A stretch of DNA of 64,000 nt, taken from NCBI GenBank assembly GCA_015680685.1, contig MNCI01000813.1:80800-144799 (forward strand), given 5' to 3'. A program made the translations under genes and the position numbers. Numbering within the stretch: position 1 is the stretch's first letter; each line of letters begins with the position of its first letter. The notes under the pieces are model-generated. The model was not told where the DNA came from. It saw only the letters and a list, made by a program, of their open reading frames with translations, and made no database searches. The DNA comes from Gnetum montanum. Taxonomy: Eukaryota; Streptophyta; Gnetopsida; Gnetales; Gnetaceae. This document shows, piece by piece, positions 1 to 10,362 of the stretch.

Positions 1-525
1 TGTGCAATAGGAATGGAGAATCATTAAGTTATTTTCCCCTTCAATAATTCATAGCACTACTCTAGCTGCTAATCCCACAGATGTGCTTCAATGGGATGAT
101 AATCCCTAGCATCAGTCTCTTCCATAATATAATCCCTATGGAAATCTTGAAGACCACACCATGTAAGCATTTGGTAGAGCATTATAGGAATAGCTCAATT
201 GGGTGGCAACACAATGTTACATTTCATGTCACATCACCACAGCTATTCATCCTAGTGTAAGATAAAAGTGATGTTTGGTACATACTCATCAATATAAGTA
301 TAGAAAATTTGATATTGTTGAGGAATGGGCTAATAAGCTTTATCAGACATAGGTGGAGAAGTGCTCCTATGAGAAGAAGATAGTCTTAGTTAGAAAAATA
401 AAAATCATAGTGTGCTTCTAACAATTTTTTATAGTAATGATAAAATAGGATATGACTCTATGGTTCATTCCAATGATTTAAATACTTTTCACTAGGTCCT
501 AGATAGCACACAAAACAACAAAAAT
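1..525 (-). pseudogene. 5' internal/gag-leader region of a family-A (Athila-like) LTR element, cut by window edge
   Basis: This stretch matches, on the minus strand, the gag leader of the complete family-A copy at about 61300-61650. Shared landmarks are the stretch around 245-330 corresponding to 61410-61500, and the 'agaagtgctcctatgagaagaag' type segment at 355-385, which corresponds to the N-terminal gag codons of that copy. No open frame survives. Its position immediately inside a PBS and LTR (526-1330) shows that the element runs leftwards out of the window. What is seen is sequence similarity within the window; the gag assignment is inferred from the better preserved copy. Confidence 0.6.
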
Positions 526-545
526 ATCCCTGTTAACAGTGCCAA
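526..545 (-). other. Primer binding site of family-A element
   Basis: Read on the minus strand, TTGGCACTGTTAACAGGGA directly follows the LTR end CTCATCA. It is a mutated version of the site at 40207-40226 and 61711-61730. The consensus TTGGCgCcgTTGCCgGGGAC resembles the tRNA-Asp-type primer site of Athila elements (established knowledge of that lineage; the tRNA match itself was not computed). Confidence 0.55.
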
Positions 546-1330
546 TGATGAGTGGTGAGGTACCCCCTATGCCGAACCATATGAATCAATAAGGCATTAC
601 ATGTGATTAGATCAAATTCGGTGGACCTATAGTTATCTAATGTACTAGCTCTTCTAGGAAGTGCAATGGATGTTGAGAATATTCATTGTCTTCCCAACTA
701 CACTTATGAGGCTTAAGGGTATGATTTAAGTGTAATTGAGGTATATGATTTTTTTTATTGTTTTATATTTTATAGATGTGATCACCTACAACAACATTGA
801 AGAGTGGAGTAACTTAAAATCTAACCTGCTTACTACCTATCTAGCCTAACACAAGTAACCACCCCACTTTCCTAGACACATCCTAAACACATATAGCATT
901 GCTAGGCTACCAAATGTTAAGCGTTGATTGGTTACCAAGTACTATATGAATGCTTGAAGTGGTCATGCTTGTGTTCATTAACTATTGCAAATAAATTGCC
1001 TAATTAAAATGTATTTAAGTAGAAAGCTTGAATGTAAAGTGCATTAAAAGAAATAGAAATCTATTCTCAGTGTTTCAAGGATTGTCAAAAGAGTTCATTT
1101 TATTACCATCACACTGCTGCACTTAGGTATATCAATGCTTGAACAAAGAACTATACACACTTAGAATCCTTTTGTAGGCACTCAGAAAATATTCTAACTC
1201 TAAAAGGAAAAAATGACAAAAGCTCTACTACTCTAAATAGAAAATGACAAAAATTGATGTAAAAACTAGAGCCCATGCATAGTATTTCTAGACTCAAGGT
1301 ATATACCTTGATGTCATGTACGTGACATCA
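546..1330 (-). repeat. Family-A LTR (5' LTR of a minus-strand element)
   Basis: The left end TGATGAGTGG(c/t)GAGGTACC is shared with the LTRs starting at 61731 and 63150, and the right end is GACATCA, giving about 785 bp. This is close to the 757 and 779 bp of the complete copy. The middle part aligns over landmarks such as the 'gaaaatattct' segment near 1185. A PBS lies immediately to the left, so this is the 5' LTR of a minus-strand element. Two perfect dyads (1295-1310 and 1310-1329) sit just inside the outer end. The right boundary is inferred by length and by the CATCA terminus. Confidence 0.6.
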
Positions 1331-1399
1331 TAGTGGACAACATAAATGTATTCATTAGGTGCCATCTAAAATTTCCAAAATCCAAGCAATAATAAAACT

Positions 1400-1414
1400 A
1401 GGCTCTGATACCAA
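1400..1414 (-). other. Primer binding site (initiator-tRNA-Met type) of LTR element C
   Basis: On the minus strand the sequence reads TTGGTATCAGAGCCT, the classic plant retrotransposon primer site complementary to initiator tRNA-Met. It lies next to an LTR starting at 1415. Only about 70 bp of its internal region remain before the family-A LTR at 1330, which implies that the family-A element inserted here. Confidence 0.65.
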
Positions 1415-1887
1415 TAACACTAGAGTAGGTTTACTCCACAATTAAATCACCTTCAATGTACTAAATCTAGATATTCTACAAAGATGAAATTAATTTCTAG
1501 AAAATAAGAAAAATAGATATCTTTAGTTAATTTCTCAAAAGATTACATGAGGGTTCACACAACCCACAAGAATCCAAAAACATATCACACACAAACAATA
1601 TTGTAAAGCATGAGGCTCTACAACCACACAATGCTTGTTCTCAATGTAAGACCCAATCAATAGAAATCTCTCCCATAGCCTAGGATTGAGATCTCAACTC
1701 AAAAGTGAGATACAAGAGAATAGAACACATAGATCAACACATCACAAGCTAATCTTGGAGCTACAATTACCAATTTCCCTCATCTAATGTGCTCACCCAC
1801 TCTCTCTTACACAACTCTCCTTGCATACTAACTCTCCTCTTTTTGTCTTATGGATGAATGCATACATAATTAAAGAGATCCAACATC
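1415..1887 (-). repeat. LTR C, first half (interrupted by element 1)
   Basis: This is AT-rich non-coding sequence adjoining a tRNA-Met-type PBS on the minus strand, and it stops at the CTATG target duplication of element 1. The continuation after element 1 (13835-14300) resembles the terminal half of the element-2 LTRs, so both halves together would make an LTR of roughly 0.9 kb. The join is inferred from the target duplication; no ORF or other feature is visible. Confidence 0.45.
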
Positions 1888-1892
1888 CTATG
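1888..1892. repeat. Target-site duplication of element 1 (left)
   Basis: CTATG immediately precedes the TGTTG LTR start and is repeated at 13830-13834 directly after the 3' LTR end. A 5-bp duplication is the expected size for Ty3/gypsy integration and fixes both ends of the element. Confidence 0.85.
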
Positions 1893-4837
1893 TGTTGGCA
1901 CATTTTAGGCCATTTCATGGAATAGGAGTTTCAGTCTATTTTAAAAAGAAATAGAAGGAGAATAAAAAATATATGCCTAAATTTACTAAAGATTCATACA
2001 AGTTATATGGTGATGAAACACATTTTTTTTTACCTTATAAATCGACCAAAGAGTGCAATATTCCAACATATTTATGCAATGCTTATTGGGAGGACATTTA
2101 GAAAGGGTTTAATTCAACCAGTTTATGAGTTCAGAGATGGTTCAACGGTAGTGGCGAACGTGGAAATATATATGGCTTGGTCACACAAGCATATTGACGA
2201 TAAATATTAATGGAGATAGGATCGTTCGTGATTTTCACGCAAGCCATGCCAGATTCAATTAAAACTAATGAACAGATATAAAGGCTATGTACTGTGATAA
2301 ATAATCTCAGGAACATAGGCGCATCTTGTATTATAATGTGGCATAGTTCAAGCATTGGGGAAATGCTTTCTGGAAGCTGGAAAGATGGTATGCTTATTCT
2401 GAAAGCGGCGTTGTGGTTCTCATCAATATGGTAACCAAAAGTGAAATTATGAAAGCTATGCTTGCTGGTAAAAAAATGCTAAGAACTATCATGATAACCT
2501 CATATTTCTCTTGGGAATTTCGTCAAATGCTTAACATGCAAGGTTCAGTTTCTTTGTTTTGACATACTGATAAATGATGAATCTATAACCATAACATTTG
2601 TGAACCCTAATTTCATGGCCAGGGCATGTAACAGTAGGCATTTTAATAGGTTTTGTGAAGTAACAGGTTGCAGCAAAATCCAATACGTGAAATAGGGATA
2701 AAACGCAGCTGGTGGATGAAACACTCGGTAATGGATGTGTGAGTAGGTTTCAAGAAAGGGCATCATCGTTGAGCAGTTGCGGCGGCAATTGTGTTGTGGA
2801 TAATAACGCATGGCGGCAACATCACTGATGCCATGAACGTTGTCACACTTACCGCATTGCTGGTATTTCAATGCCCTAAGTGCTGCATTGGTAATTATGT
2901 TGTGTGGATCAGCAGTGCGGGAAAACAAGCTAGAGGTCCAGATTATCTCCTCTATAATGCCTGTGCCTATGCCTGTGGTTGTCGACGATAATATGCAGAA
3001 AATACTGAGCACTCCCAAGGATAAGGAAGGTGTCTATTCTCTGCTAGAAATAGATGGTGATTGTAGATGCGCCCACACCATTGGCTCTCTAGCAACTGAA
3101 CACTACACAACAACGATGTTCGATGCAGTGGCAGAGCCTTCTTCTGCAGTGGCAGTTGATAACGATTTTTGGTAGGGTAGGATAATTTGGAAATATTTGC
3201 TGGCAGTTCCAGGTCTGGCGCCTTCACATTTGGACCTCATATTTTGGATTTAAATTTCTATTTCTAGCCACTTTTACAAGGGTGCAAATGCAGATAATTT
3301 ATTAATATAAGCTTACACGGATTGGCTACCACTACCACCAATGTCTACACCAAGGTGGATATTGTATTATCTTTTTACCACCACCTTGTTCATAAACTAG
3401 GGCTTAAATAGTATTCAAAACTTAAAAATTCTAAACAAATAAAAATGAAAATAACAATCATATGGAGCTATTATATTTATTTTTCATTATTCACAAAATT
3501 AATATTTGCAATATTTCTCCTAACTTCCTAACTTCGTAAGTCAATATTTCCTAACTTATTGGGCAAGTTACTTGGGAGAGAAGTTAGTTAAGATATTTTT
3601 GAGTATGTAACTACCTTTTGAACCTTATAAAAAGGCTTCAAGGGTAAGAGACAGGGGTGGGGAACGGATCACACTTTGAAGAAGATATTAGTATCACACA
3701 TTGGAAAATTACTAGCTAACACTTGGGCTCTCACTTGGAGACACACTTTGAGTCTTGGGAGAAGAGCATTTGTAAAGAAGAAAGTGTGAAAGATTGCTTG
3801 TAAGATGACTTACTAAAGAAAATATTTCAGCCTCTTTGTCATGGTCCTGTAAGTTATGTTTTCTATTTTTTATTTTGTTTAAATTGTTTAGCTAGTGGTT
3901 TAGATAGTATCATCTTTGGCAAGTAATTTTGGGATTTTTAGATTGCTCTTATTGTTCTTGTTGCCTGATAGAAAATTTCTGTTAAAATTTTTCCATAGAA
4001 GCACTTGTGTTTAAAAGCCTTAAGAGCATTTTAGTAGTAAATTTTATTATTATGCAATGTATAAGAACTGCTATTGAGATCGTTGTAAGAGAGCCTCTGC
4101 TTGTAGAAATGTCGTTGAACGATTCAATAATCAAGAGGGTTCAAAAAATCTTTGGTATTTTGATGGGATCAAAATAGCTTCTTTTTATCTTTAAAGTGAC
4201 ATTATCTAGCCAAAATGGAGTCTCGTACATGATAGTTTACACAGCAATTTTTGGTAGCATAGTAGGATTGTCTTGAAGAAATTGCTTATTTGAGCCTTGG
4301 AAATTTGAACAATTCGTAGATATTGAATTTGGGATAGCTTTATTGTGAAGTATTTACTCGGGTCATTTTACCTTGTTTAAATATTTGAAATCTTAACACA
4401 AATCTACTTTCTTTGCTGTCTATTTCCATTGAATCTTCCTCTATTTCTATTTTTCTTGTGGAACTATCTCTTTCTCTAGGGAAAATTAGGAGTAGATTCG
4501 CAGAGTTGTGCTCAAATGTTTTTGCAAAATTTTATTTGTTACAAGTAGGTATTATAAGAACCGTGTAGACTAGGCAACTGAACAAAATAGAAACTCTCAA
4601 CAACTCACAGCACTTGACAAAGTTGGTTGAATCTCTTTAAGATAAGTCATTTGTAGTTTACGCATAATGCAATTGTTTCATTTTTCACAACGACACACCA
4701 CAATAGCACATACACATACTTGCATTAACTACTGAGTCTATTTGGAGGTCTCTAGGCCTTGGTGTTACCAGAGACCAGCAAGCACCTAATTCTTATTCGA
4801 GAACACTTGTTGGCGGTCGCGTCCCAAATGGTCACCA
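1893..4837 (+). repeat. 5' LTR of element 1 (about 2.9 kb)
   Basis: Begins TGTTGGCACATTTTAGG and ends near TCACCA; it aligns along its length with 11086-13829. The U3 part (1893 to about 3655) includes a GC-richer, protein-like block (2250-3175) and ends at a TATA box. R and U5 (about 3655-4837) have no coding sign. Short open stretches inside the LTR, such as 2545-3018 on the minus strand and 2840-3175 on the plus strand, are not intact in the 3' LTR and are not called as genes. Confidence 0.85.
3624..3635 (+). promoter_or_regulatory. TATA box of the element 1 LTR promoter
   Basis: CTTATAAAAAGG sits at the junction expected between U3 and R, and the same motif is kept in the 3' LTR at 12820-12831. 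Transcription of the element would start about 30 bp downstream. This is inferred from position and motif only. Confidence 0.6.
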
Positions 4838-4847
4838 ATAGTTATTT

Positions 4848-4866
4848 TGGCACTAGAAGGAGGGCT
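4848..4866 (+). other. Primer binding site of element 1
   Basis: TGGCACTAGAAGGAGGGCT begins 10 bp after the 5' LTR end. The same site in slightly mutated form (TGGTGTTAGAAGGAGAGCT) adjoins LTR B at 44355-44373 on the minus strand. It is not the tRNA-Met type; I do not name the tRNA. Confidence 0.65.
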
Positions 4867-4960
4867 GAAAATTCAGCCTCTAGGTTCATAAGCCTTATAA
4901 TTTTAGCACATCAAAAATTCTTTGTTACTATAAAGGCTTAAGAAATACTATTTTTAGTTC

Positions 4961-6211
4961 ATGACCAAGAAGATTGATAGTTTGGAAAATTTCAAAGTTT
5001 CAAAAGATATTCTAGATTCTAAGACTAATTCTTCATCAGAAGAAGAAGAAAAGAAATATTTTGAATTGGGAACAAGTAGTGGAGTGAAAACTAGAAGATC
5101 AAGAAGATCACCCATTATATCTGGTTTATCAATTCGTAAGAGAAGATCTAGAAAGTCTAAGAGTTCAACATTTCAAAGGAATATGATGGCAAATCCTTGG
5201 CAAGGAGTTACACCATTAGGATTTCAAAATTACAATGATATTCCTAAGGTAGTTTACAAATATTTGCCTGAGCCTTTCATTCCTGGAAAAGCTTATTTAG
5301 CTGAAGAATATATTCACATGTTTGAGTTAGCTTTAGCTCATGCAAATATTCAACATCAAGATCAAGCTTGTAAGTTATTTTTATCAAATTTAAAGGATAT
5401 GGCTCAGATTTGGTATTCAAACTTACCAAGTAATAGAATTACAAGTTGGGATGACATGAAGAATCTTTTCTTAGCCCAGTTTTGTAATCAATTAGATCAA
5501 CAACAACTATACTGTGGGCTAGTACAAGCTAAGAAAGGAGTTAAAGAGTCAATTAGAAATTTCAATATCAAGTTTCAACGAATTTGTGGACTCTTTCAAA
5601 GACAATATAGGCCATCAGAAGAAATACTTAAAGAAACTTATCTTAAGGCTGTCAACCCCAACATTTCAATTTGGTTAAGGAGAACTCCAAACTTAACTAC
5701 ACTAAATGACTACTTTAGTGAAGCTATACAATTAGAAAAATAGTTGAACTTGAATCCTAAAGAAAATATTGCAATTCAAAAAAGAGAAGAAAGAGTTATG
5801 ATTCCTATGCAAGGTTTTGCTCGATTTAAAGCTTTACCAAGTTCATCTCATGTTAAGATAGAGCAATAACATGAAAGAGTAGGATCCGAAAAAGGACAAT
5901 TAATGAGAGATATGTCTAACAAAATAGTGAAGCTTGAAAAAGCCTTGGCAAGAGTTAATATCAAGGAAGAAAGGAAAAATAGGAAGCATAAACATCAAGA
6001 CACTAAGTTAGCAGAAGATGACAATGAAAGTGACCTTATTGTGTCCAACTTTCTTGATATTGAATTTGATAATGAGTTATCTAGTGTTCACTATGCAAGT
6101 AAATCTTCTAGCAATGGATCTAGTGATACTTCTTCTCTGTCAAGTTCTGAAGAAGATATGTATTCAGATGAGGAATGCAATAACAATGAGGAAAATGGAT
6201 ATAATCTCTAA
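4961..6211 (+). pseudogene. gag: Gag of element 1 (in-frame stops)
   Basis: Capsid/nucleocapsid precursor of the retrotransposon, which packages the RNA into virus-like particles. The first part (4961-5743, 260 codons) starts at ATG and holds a basic Arg/Ser/Lys-rich stretch (residues about 45-75). A retrotransposon gag core follows (residues about 100-240), with the WYSNLP and F..QF signatures of the Ty3/gypsy gag domain. The frame continues after a TAG at 5741 and a TAA near 5866 to an acidic, Ser-rich tail (5903-6211) that ends in TAA. No zinc knuckle is visible. All pieces share one frame with the downstream protease ORF, so two or three point mutations separate it from a continuous gag-pol reading frame. 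Confidence 0.8.
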
Positions 6212-6403
6212 TCAAAGGAAAGATTAACTACTTCTAGACCCCCAAATGTTATTATAGATCCATCTACTAAGAGAAAAGCTTTTGAGTCAAATAGAAGAGA
6301 TAAGAATAAAGGTAAAGACAATCAAGTAGAGCAAAGCACTCCAAATCAGTCTTTTAATAAATGGATAAAGAGATTAAGCTTTATTAGTGATGGAGAGTAT
6401 GAT

Positions 6404-7816
6404 TTGATTGAAGACCTTAAACATGTTAAAGCCAATATTAGTTTTTATCAGTTGCTTCAAATAGGAGATCAGCAAAGAAAGGCTTTAGAGGTCATTAAAG
6501 GTAAAAGGAGAGTTAGAGAATCAGAGTTAAGTTATGTGTCTCATAATGATGAGAAATTAAAGACTTCATATGATAAAGAAGCTTCTCCTTTTCTTTTTAC
6601 AATGAAATTAAAGGATAAATACTTACAAAATTGTTTGATTGATTTTGGAGCTACGTCTACTATAATTCCATTATCTATATGTAAGAAACTTAGTTTGATT
6701 CCTGAAAAATCAAATAAAAAGATTGTTCAAGTGGATAAAAGTAGAGTGAATATTGTGGGTCAATTACCAAATATTCTATTGGAATTTTCTTCTGAACCTC
6801 ACATTAGAAGTAGAGTAACTATTCAAGTGGCAGATATACCGAATTCACATAGTCTCTTATTAAGTAGAAGTTGGAGCAAGAGTTTCTTAGGTTACATATC
6901 AACAAATTATTCTCACATGTGGCTACCTTGGAAAGGAGAACCAAATCATATATATATCTATAGCAAACCTTTGATGATAGATAATATTACTTCAAATGGA
7001 AAAAGTAAAATGGTTGAAAAAGGAGGTGTTGAAAACAAAACGCGTACGCTCCAAGAAAGTTATAGTCCTAAAAAAGAACAGTCAAAGCAAGAGGATAAAT
7101 GGGAGTTATACTTTGACGGTTCATGTAATTCAAAAGGTGCAGGAGTCGGTATAGTTATTTTAAGGAATGATACACTTAAAATACTCAAAGCAGTTCATCT
7201 ATCTTTCCCTTGTACTAACAACAAGGCTAAGTATGAAGCTTTATGTATTGGTATGAGAATAGCTCTAGACAAAAAGATCAAAGAAATCACCATAAAAGGA
7301 GACTCAAGATTAGTCTGTGAACAAGTAAAGGGTAATTTTGTCGTAAAGAGTTCATTCTTAAGACCTTATAAGCAGCTTGCTTGTAATATGTTAGATCAAT
7401 TCAAACATTGCCAAATAGAGCATATAAACAGAGTAGAGAATCTTATAGTAGACGATTTGGCAAAGGCAGCTTCAACATTGGATATGCAAATAATAGAAAG
7501 TTACAAAGATGTAATGGTTGTAGAAGAACATCAGCCATCAATAAAAAATAATATAAGACATTTACAAGTATTAGGAAATGATGATCAAGTACTAAGATTT
7601 ATGAAAAACAAACAAGAATTTGAGGGTCAGGTGATACCTGAAACATCATCAAATTCCAAAGCTAATTTCATTCCAAAAAGGATGATTGATTTGGAACATG
7701 AGTTCAAGAAAAATTTACTTACTGGAAAAGATTTACAAAACCCAGATAGTCAAGCTTTCGAGGCAGTGAATTTTGGATTAGAAAAAATGTCAAAGATGTT
7801 AAATGTTATAAAGTAA
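6404..7816 (+). CDS. pol: Protease plus archaeal-type RNase H segment of the element 1 polyprotein (470 codons, open)
   Basis: The longest unbroken frame in the window. Residues about 60-190 are a retropepsin-like aspartic protease with the active-site region CLIDFGATSTIIPL; the usual D-S/T-G is D-F-G here, so activity is doubtful. Residues about 230-365 form an RNase H of the RVT_3/archaeal-like type. It begins WELYFDGSCNSKGAG and carries the expected acidic residues in FDGS, KYEAL, GDSRL and VDDLAK. The frame is the same as gag upstream and RT downstream (7817-8386). In described Tat elements the second RNase H normally lies between the RT-linked RNase H and integrase, so this position is odd. 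The ATG given is only the first one in this open stretch; the true product is a processed polyprotein. Confidence 0.85.
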   Translation: MIEDLKHVKANISFYQLLQIGDQQRKALEVIKGKRRVRESELSYVSHNDEKLKTSYDKEASPFLFTMKLKDKYLQNCLIDFGATSTIIPLSICKKLSLIPEKSNKKIVQVDKSRVNIVGQLPNILLEFSSEPHIRSRVTIQVADIPNSHSLLLSRSWSKSFLGYISTNYSHMWLPWKGEPNHIYIYSKPLMIDNITSNGKSKMVEKGGVENKTRTLQESYSPKKEQSKQEDKWELYFDGSCNSKGAGVGIVILRNDTLKILKAVHLSFPCTNNKAKYEALCIGMRIALDKKIKEITIKGDSRLVCEQVKGNFVVKSSFLRPYKQLACNMLDQFKHCQIEHINRVENLIVDDLAKAASTLDMQIIESYKDVMVVEEHQPSIKNNIRHLQVLGNDDQVLRFMKNKQEFEGQVIPETSSNSKANFIPKRMIDLEHEFKKNLLTGKDLQNPDSQAFEAVNFGLEKMSKMLNVIK

Positions 7817-8894
7817 AGAGATTCTAGTTTCAAGGAAAACTTGTTATCATGTCTAAGAAAAAATTTGGACAATTTTGCTTGGTCTTATGATGATCTTAAA
7901 GCTTTTAGGCAAGATGTGATGACACACAAGATTCCTCTAATAGAAGATTGCAAAGTAGTCAAGAAAAAATAAAGAAAATTTAATCCATCATTTGAACTAG
8001 CTATGGAAGCCGAAATCAAGAAGTTGTTACAAGCACAAATCATATATCCAGTATGATATTCGACATGGCTTGCTAACCTTCTTCCAGTGAGGAAGAAAAA
8101 TGGTGATATAAGGCTTTGTGTAGACTTTAGAAATCTAAATGATGCTTTAAAAAAGGATAAATATCCACTTCCAAGAATTTCTGAGATGCTGATTAAAGTC
8201 TCAGGTTGTCAAGTTTATTCTTTCTTAGATGGTTTCTTAGGTTATAATCAAATCATGGTAGATAAGAATGATAGATACAAAACATCATTTATCACCAAAT
8301 GGGGAACTTTCTCTTATCAAAGAATGCCATTTGGATTGTCAAATGTGGGAGCTACTTTTAAAAAGAGCAATGGATTTAGCATTTAAGGATTTATTAGAAA
8401 GATTCGTGGTGGTTTATTTGGATGATATTACAATATTCTCAAAGAAAAAAGAAGATCATATTAATCATCTCCAGCAAGTTTTTGACAGATGTCGTGAGTT
8501 TGGTATTTCATTAAACCCTAAGAAGTGTATCTTCGGGGTTAAATCTGGAACCCTTTTAGGCCATGTGATATGTCAAGAAGGAATTTCCATAGACAATTCT
8601 CAAATCCAAGCAGTACAAAATATCGAGCATCCCACAAGTAAGAAATCTCTTAGGTCTTTCTTTGGGAAGATAAAATTCATGAAAAATTTCATCCCCAGGT
8701 TTACTAAAATTACCAAGCCTTTGATGCATATGCTAAAAAAGGATGTCCAAGTAGAGAAAACACCAGAGTCAAAGAGAGCTTTATCAGAAGTTAAAATTGC
8801 TATACAGGAGGCTCCATATTTGGTAAAGCCTAGGCTTAAAGAAATTTTTGGTTATATTCTTTTGCTTCGAATGATTCTATCGCTACCGTTTTGA
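7817..8894 (+). pseudogene. pol: Reverse transcriptase of element 1 (frameshifted)
   Basis: RNA-dependent DNA polymerase of the element. After stops at 7814, near 7970 and at 8055, the frame shows PVRKKNGDIRLCVDF (the fingers motif), SFLDGFLGYNQI, FSYQRMPFGL and then, after a one-base shift near 8350, YLDDITIFS at about 8414-8440. YLDD is the catalytic pair. The order continues with the CREFGISLNPKKC thumb segment and a conserved FFGKI..MKNFIPRF stretch. The sequence style is Tat-like Ty3/gypsy. A second one-base shift near 8855 restores the original frame for the RNase H that follows. Confidence 0.85.
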
Positions 8895-9108
8895 CACAAA
8901 AGGATACTGAAGGTCAAGATGAACCAATTGGATTTTTTGGGTATCTGTTGAAAGGTTCAGAGTTAAATTATTCAGACTTAGAGAAATAAGCTTTCACATT
9001 CATCAAAGCACTTCAGCATTTTAAATATTATTTGGAAAGTTCATTAGTTCACATTATGCTAATTGAACTTGCAGTCAAGCGATTCCTATTCCAAAATGAG
9101 ATTGGGTT
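8855..9108 (+). pseudogene. pol: RT-linked RNase H of element 1 (truncated at the n)
   Basis: In frame with gag and protease, this reads SIATVLTQKDTEGQDEPIGF and continues through LNYSDLEK, a TAA near 8987 and the ALQHFKYYL stretch to AVKRFLFQNEIG. This is the Ty3/gypsy RNase H that normally follows RT. It stops at the ambiguous base 9109. The rest of this domain and the integrase N-terminal zinc finger are missing, so sequence may have been lost at a contig join. Confidence 0.75.
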
Positions 9109-9996
9109 NTAAAGCCAGTAGTCGCAGATAGATCATTTCAATAATGGGGTTTGGATTTTATTAGTACAATTACTCCTTCAAGAACTAGACATAAGTTTAT
9201 TCTCACAGCTACTGATTATTTTACTAAATGGTTTGAAGCAAACACTCTAAGAGAAAGTTCAGCATCAGATGTGATTAAGTTTCTAGAAGACCACATTCTA
9301 AGTAGATTTGGTCTACCCGAAGCGTTAGTGTCAGACAATGGACCCGCCTTCAAATCCGAAGAGCTTATCCAATGGGCATCTGAAAAATCCATTTTCTTAT
9401 TTTCCTCATCAGATTATTATCCTCAAGGAAATGGCCTAGCAGAATCCACCAATAAAAAGCTTATAGCTTATATCAAGAAATCGATGGATGGGAATCCTGG
9501 AAATTGGATTGATTATCTACAATCCACATTATGGTTAGATCGAATTAGATTTAAGAAAGCTATTAGGACATCACCATATAACTTAGTTTATGGTTTGCCA
9601 GCAAGAATTACAAACAAGATTGTAAGCTCAGCTTCTGATTTTGTGCAAAGATATAGTGAAAAGACTAATAAAGATAGAAGTTTCATGACTTTGCTTATTA
9701 AAAGAGAGGCTGAAGTAGATAAAGCAAAGGATAATTTGTTACAAAATACCTCTCAAGTTAAAAGATGGTTTGATAGGAAAGCTCTGAAAATAACTTTCAA
9801 GATAGGAGACCTAGTCTTGTTATGGAATATGAATAAATCGAATAAGTTTACACTGACATGGATTGGTCCCTTTTGAATTACAAAGCAGTTGTCAGAGGAT
9901 ACTTATAAATTATCAACATTGGATGGCATGGAATTGCAATTTCCATATAATGTTTTGCATATAAAACATTATTTGGGACAATTGCATACAGCTTAA
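9109..9996 (+). pseudogene. pol: Integrase of element 1 (lacks N-terminal zinc domain)
   Basis: Catalyses insertion of the cDNA. From PVVADRSFQ the frame runs through a stop at about 9145 into the rve core (9151-9876): first catalytic Asp in TATDYFTKWFEA, second in VSDNGPAF, Glu in GLAESTNK. The DDE set is therefore complete. The core is followed by a C-terminal domain (KIGDLVLLWNMNKSNKFTLTWIGPF). After a TGA at 9874 the frame continues to LHIKHYLGQ and ends with TAA at 9994-9996. The HHCC zinc-binding N-terminus expected ahead of the core is absent, coinciding with the n at 9109. Confidence 0.85.
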
Positions 9997-10285
9997 AGAT
10001 GTCCTTGCATAAAATAATATATGTATATAATATTAGGTAAATATTACCAGGAATATAGTATCAATTAATATGTTTAATTATGCTTTATTTTAATTAGAAA
10101 ATAGTTTTCCTTCAAATGAGGCAAGTGGAAGCCTACAAGTGAAACAAGTGGAATTCCACAAGTGTGACAAGTTGAGAGGGTGACTCATCCACTACTTAGT
10201 GAGGATTGTGACAAATGGTTAGAATGCCTAAAAAGAAGAAAACTTGGTTGAAGACACTTGAGAGGGATTTCAAATTTTTAGCACC

Positions 10286-10296
10286 TATAAAAAGAG
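10286..10296 (+). promoter_or_regulatory. TATA-like box ahead of the extra ORF
   Basis: CTATAAAAAGAG lies about 75 bp upstream of the ATG at 10363, within the region between integrase and PPT. The distance suits a short 5' leader. A function as a second internal promoter is an inference from motif and spacing only. Confidence 0.35.
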
Positions 10297-10362
10297 GGTT
10301 AGATTGCTTAGGATTTCTTCATCTTTCAATTCAAGTTTATTAGTGAAAGTTAGAGAGAGCTA

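Noticed and set aside
2545-3018. 157-codon minus-strand frame in the 5' LTR of element 1
   Set aside because: The same frame is interrupted in the 3' LTR copy and shows no domain; treated as chance within U3.
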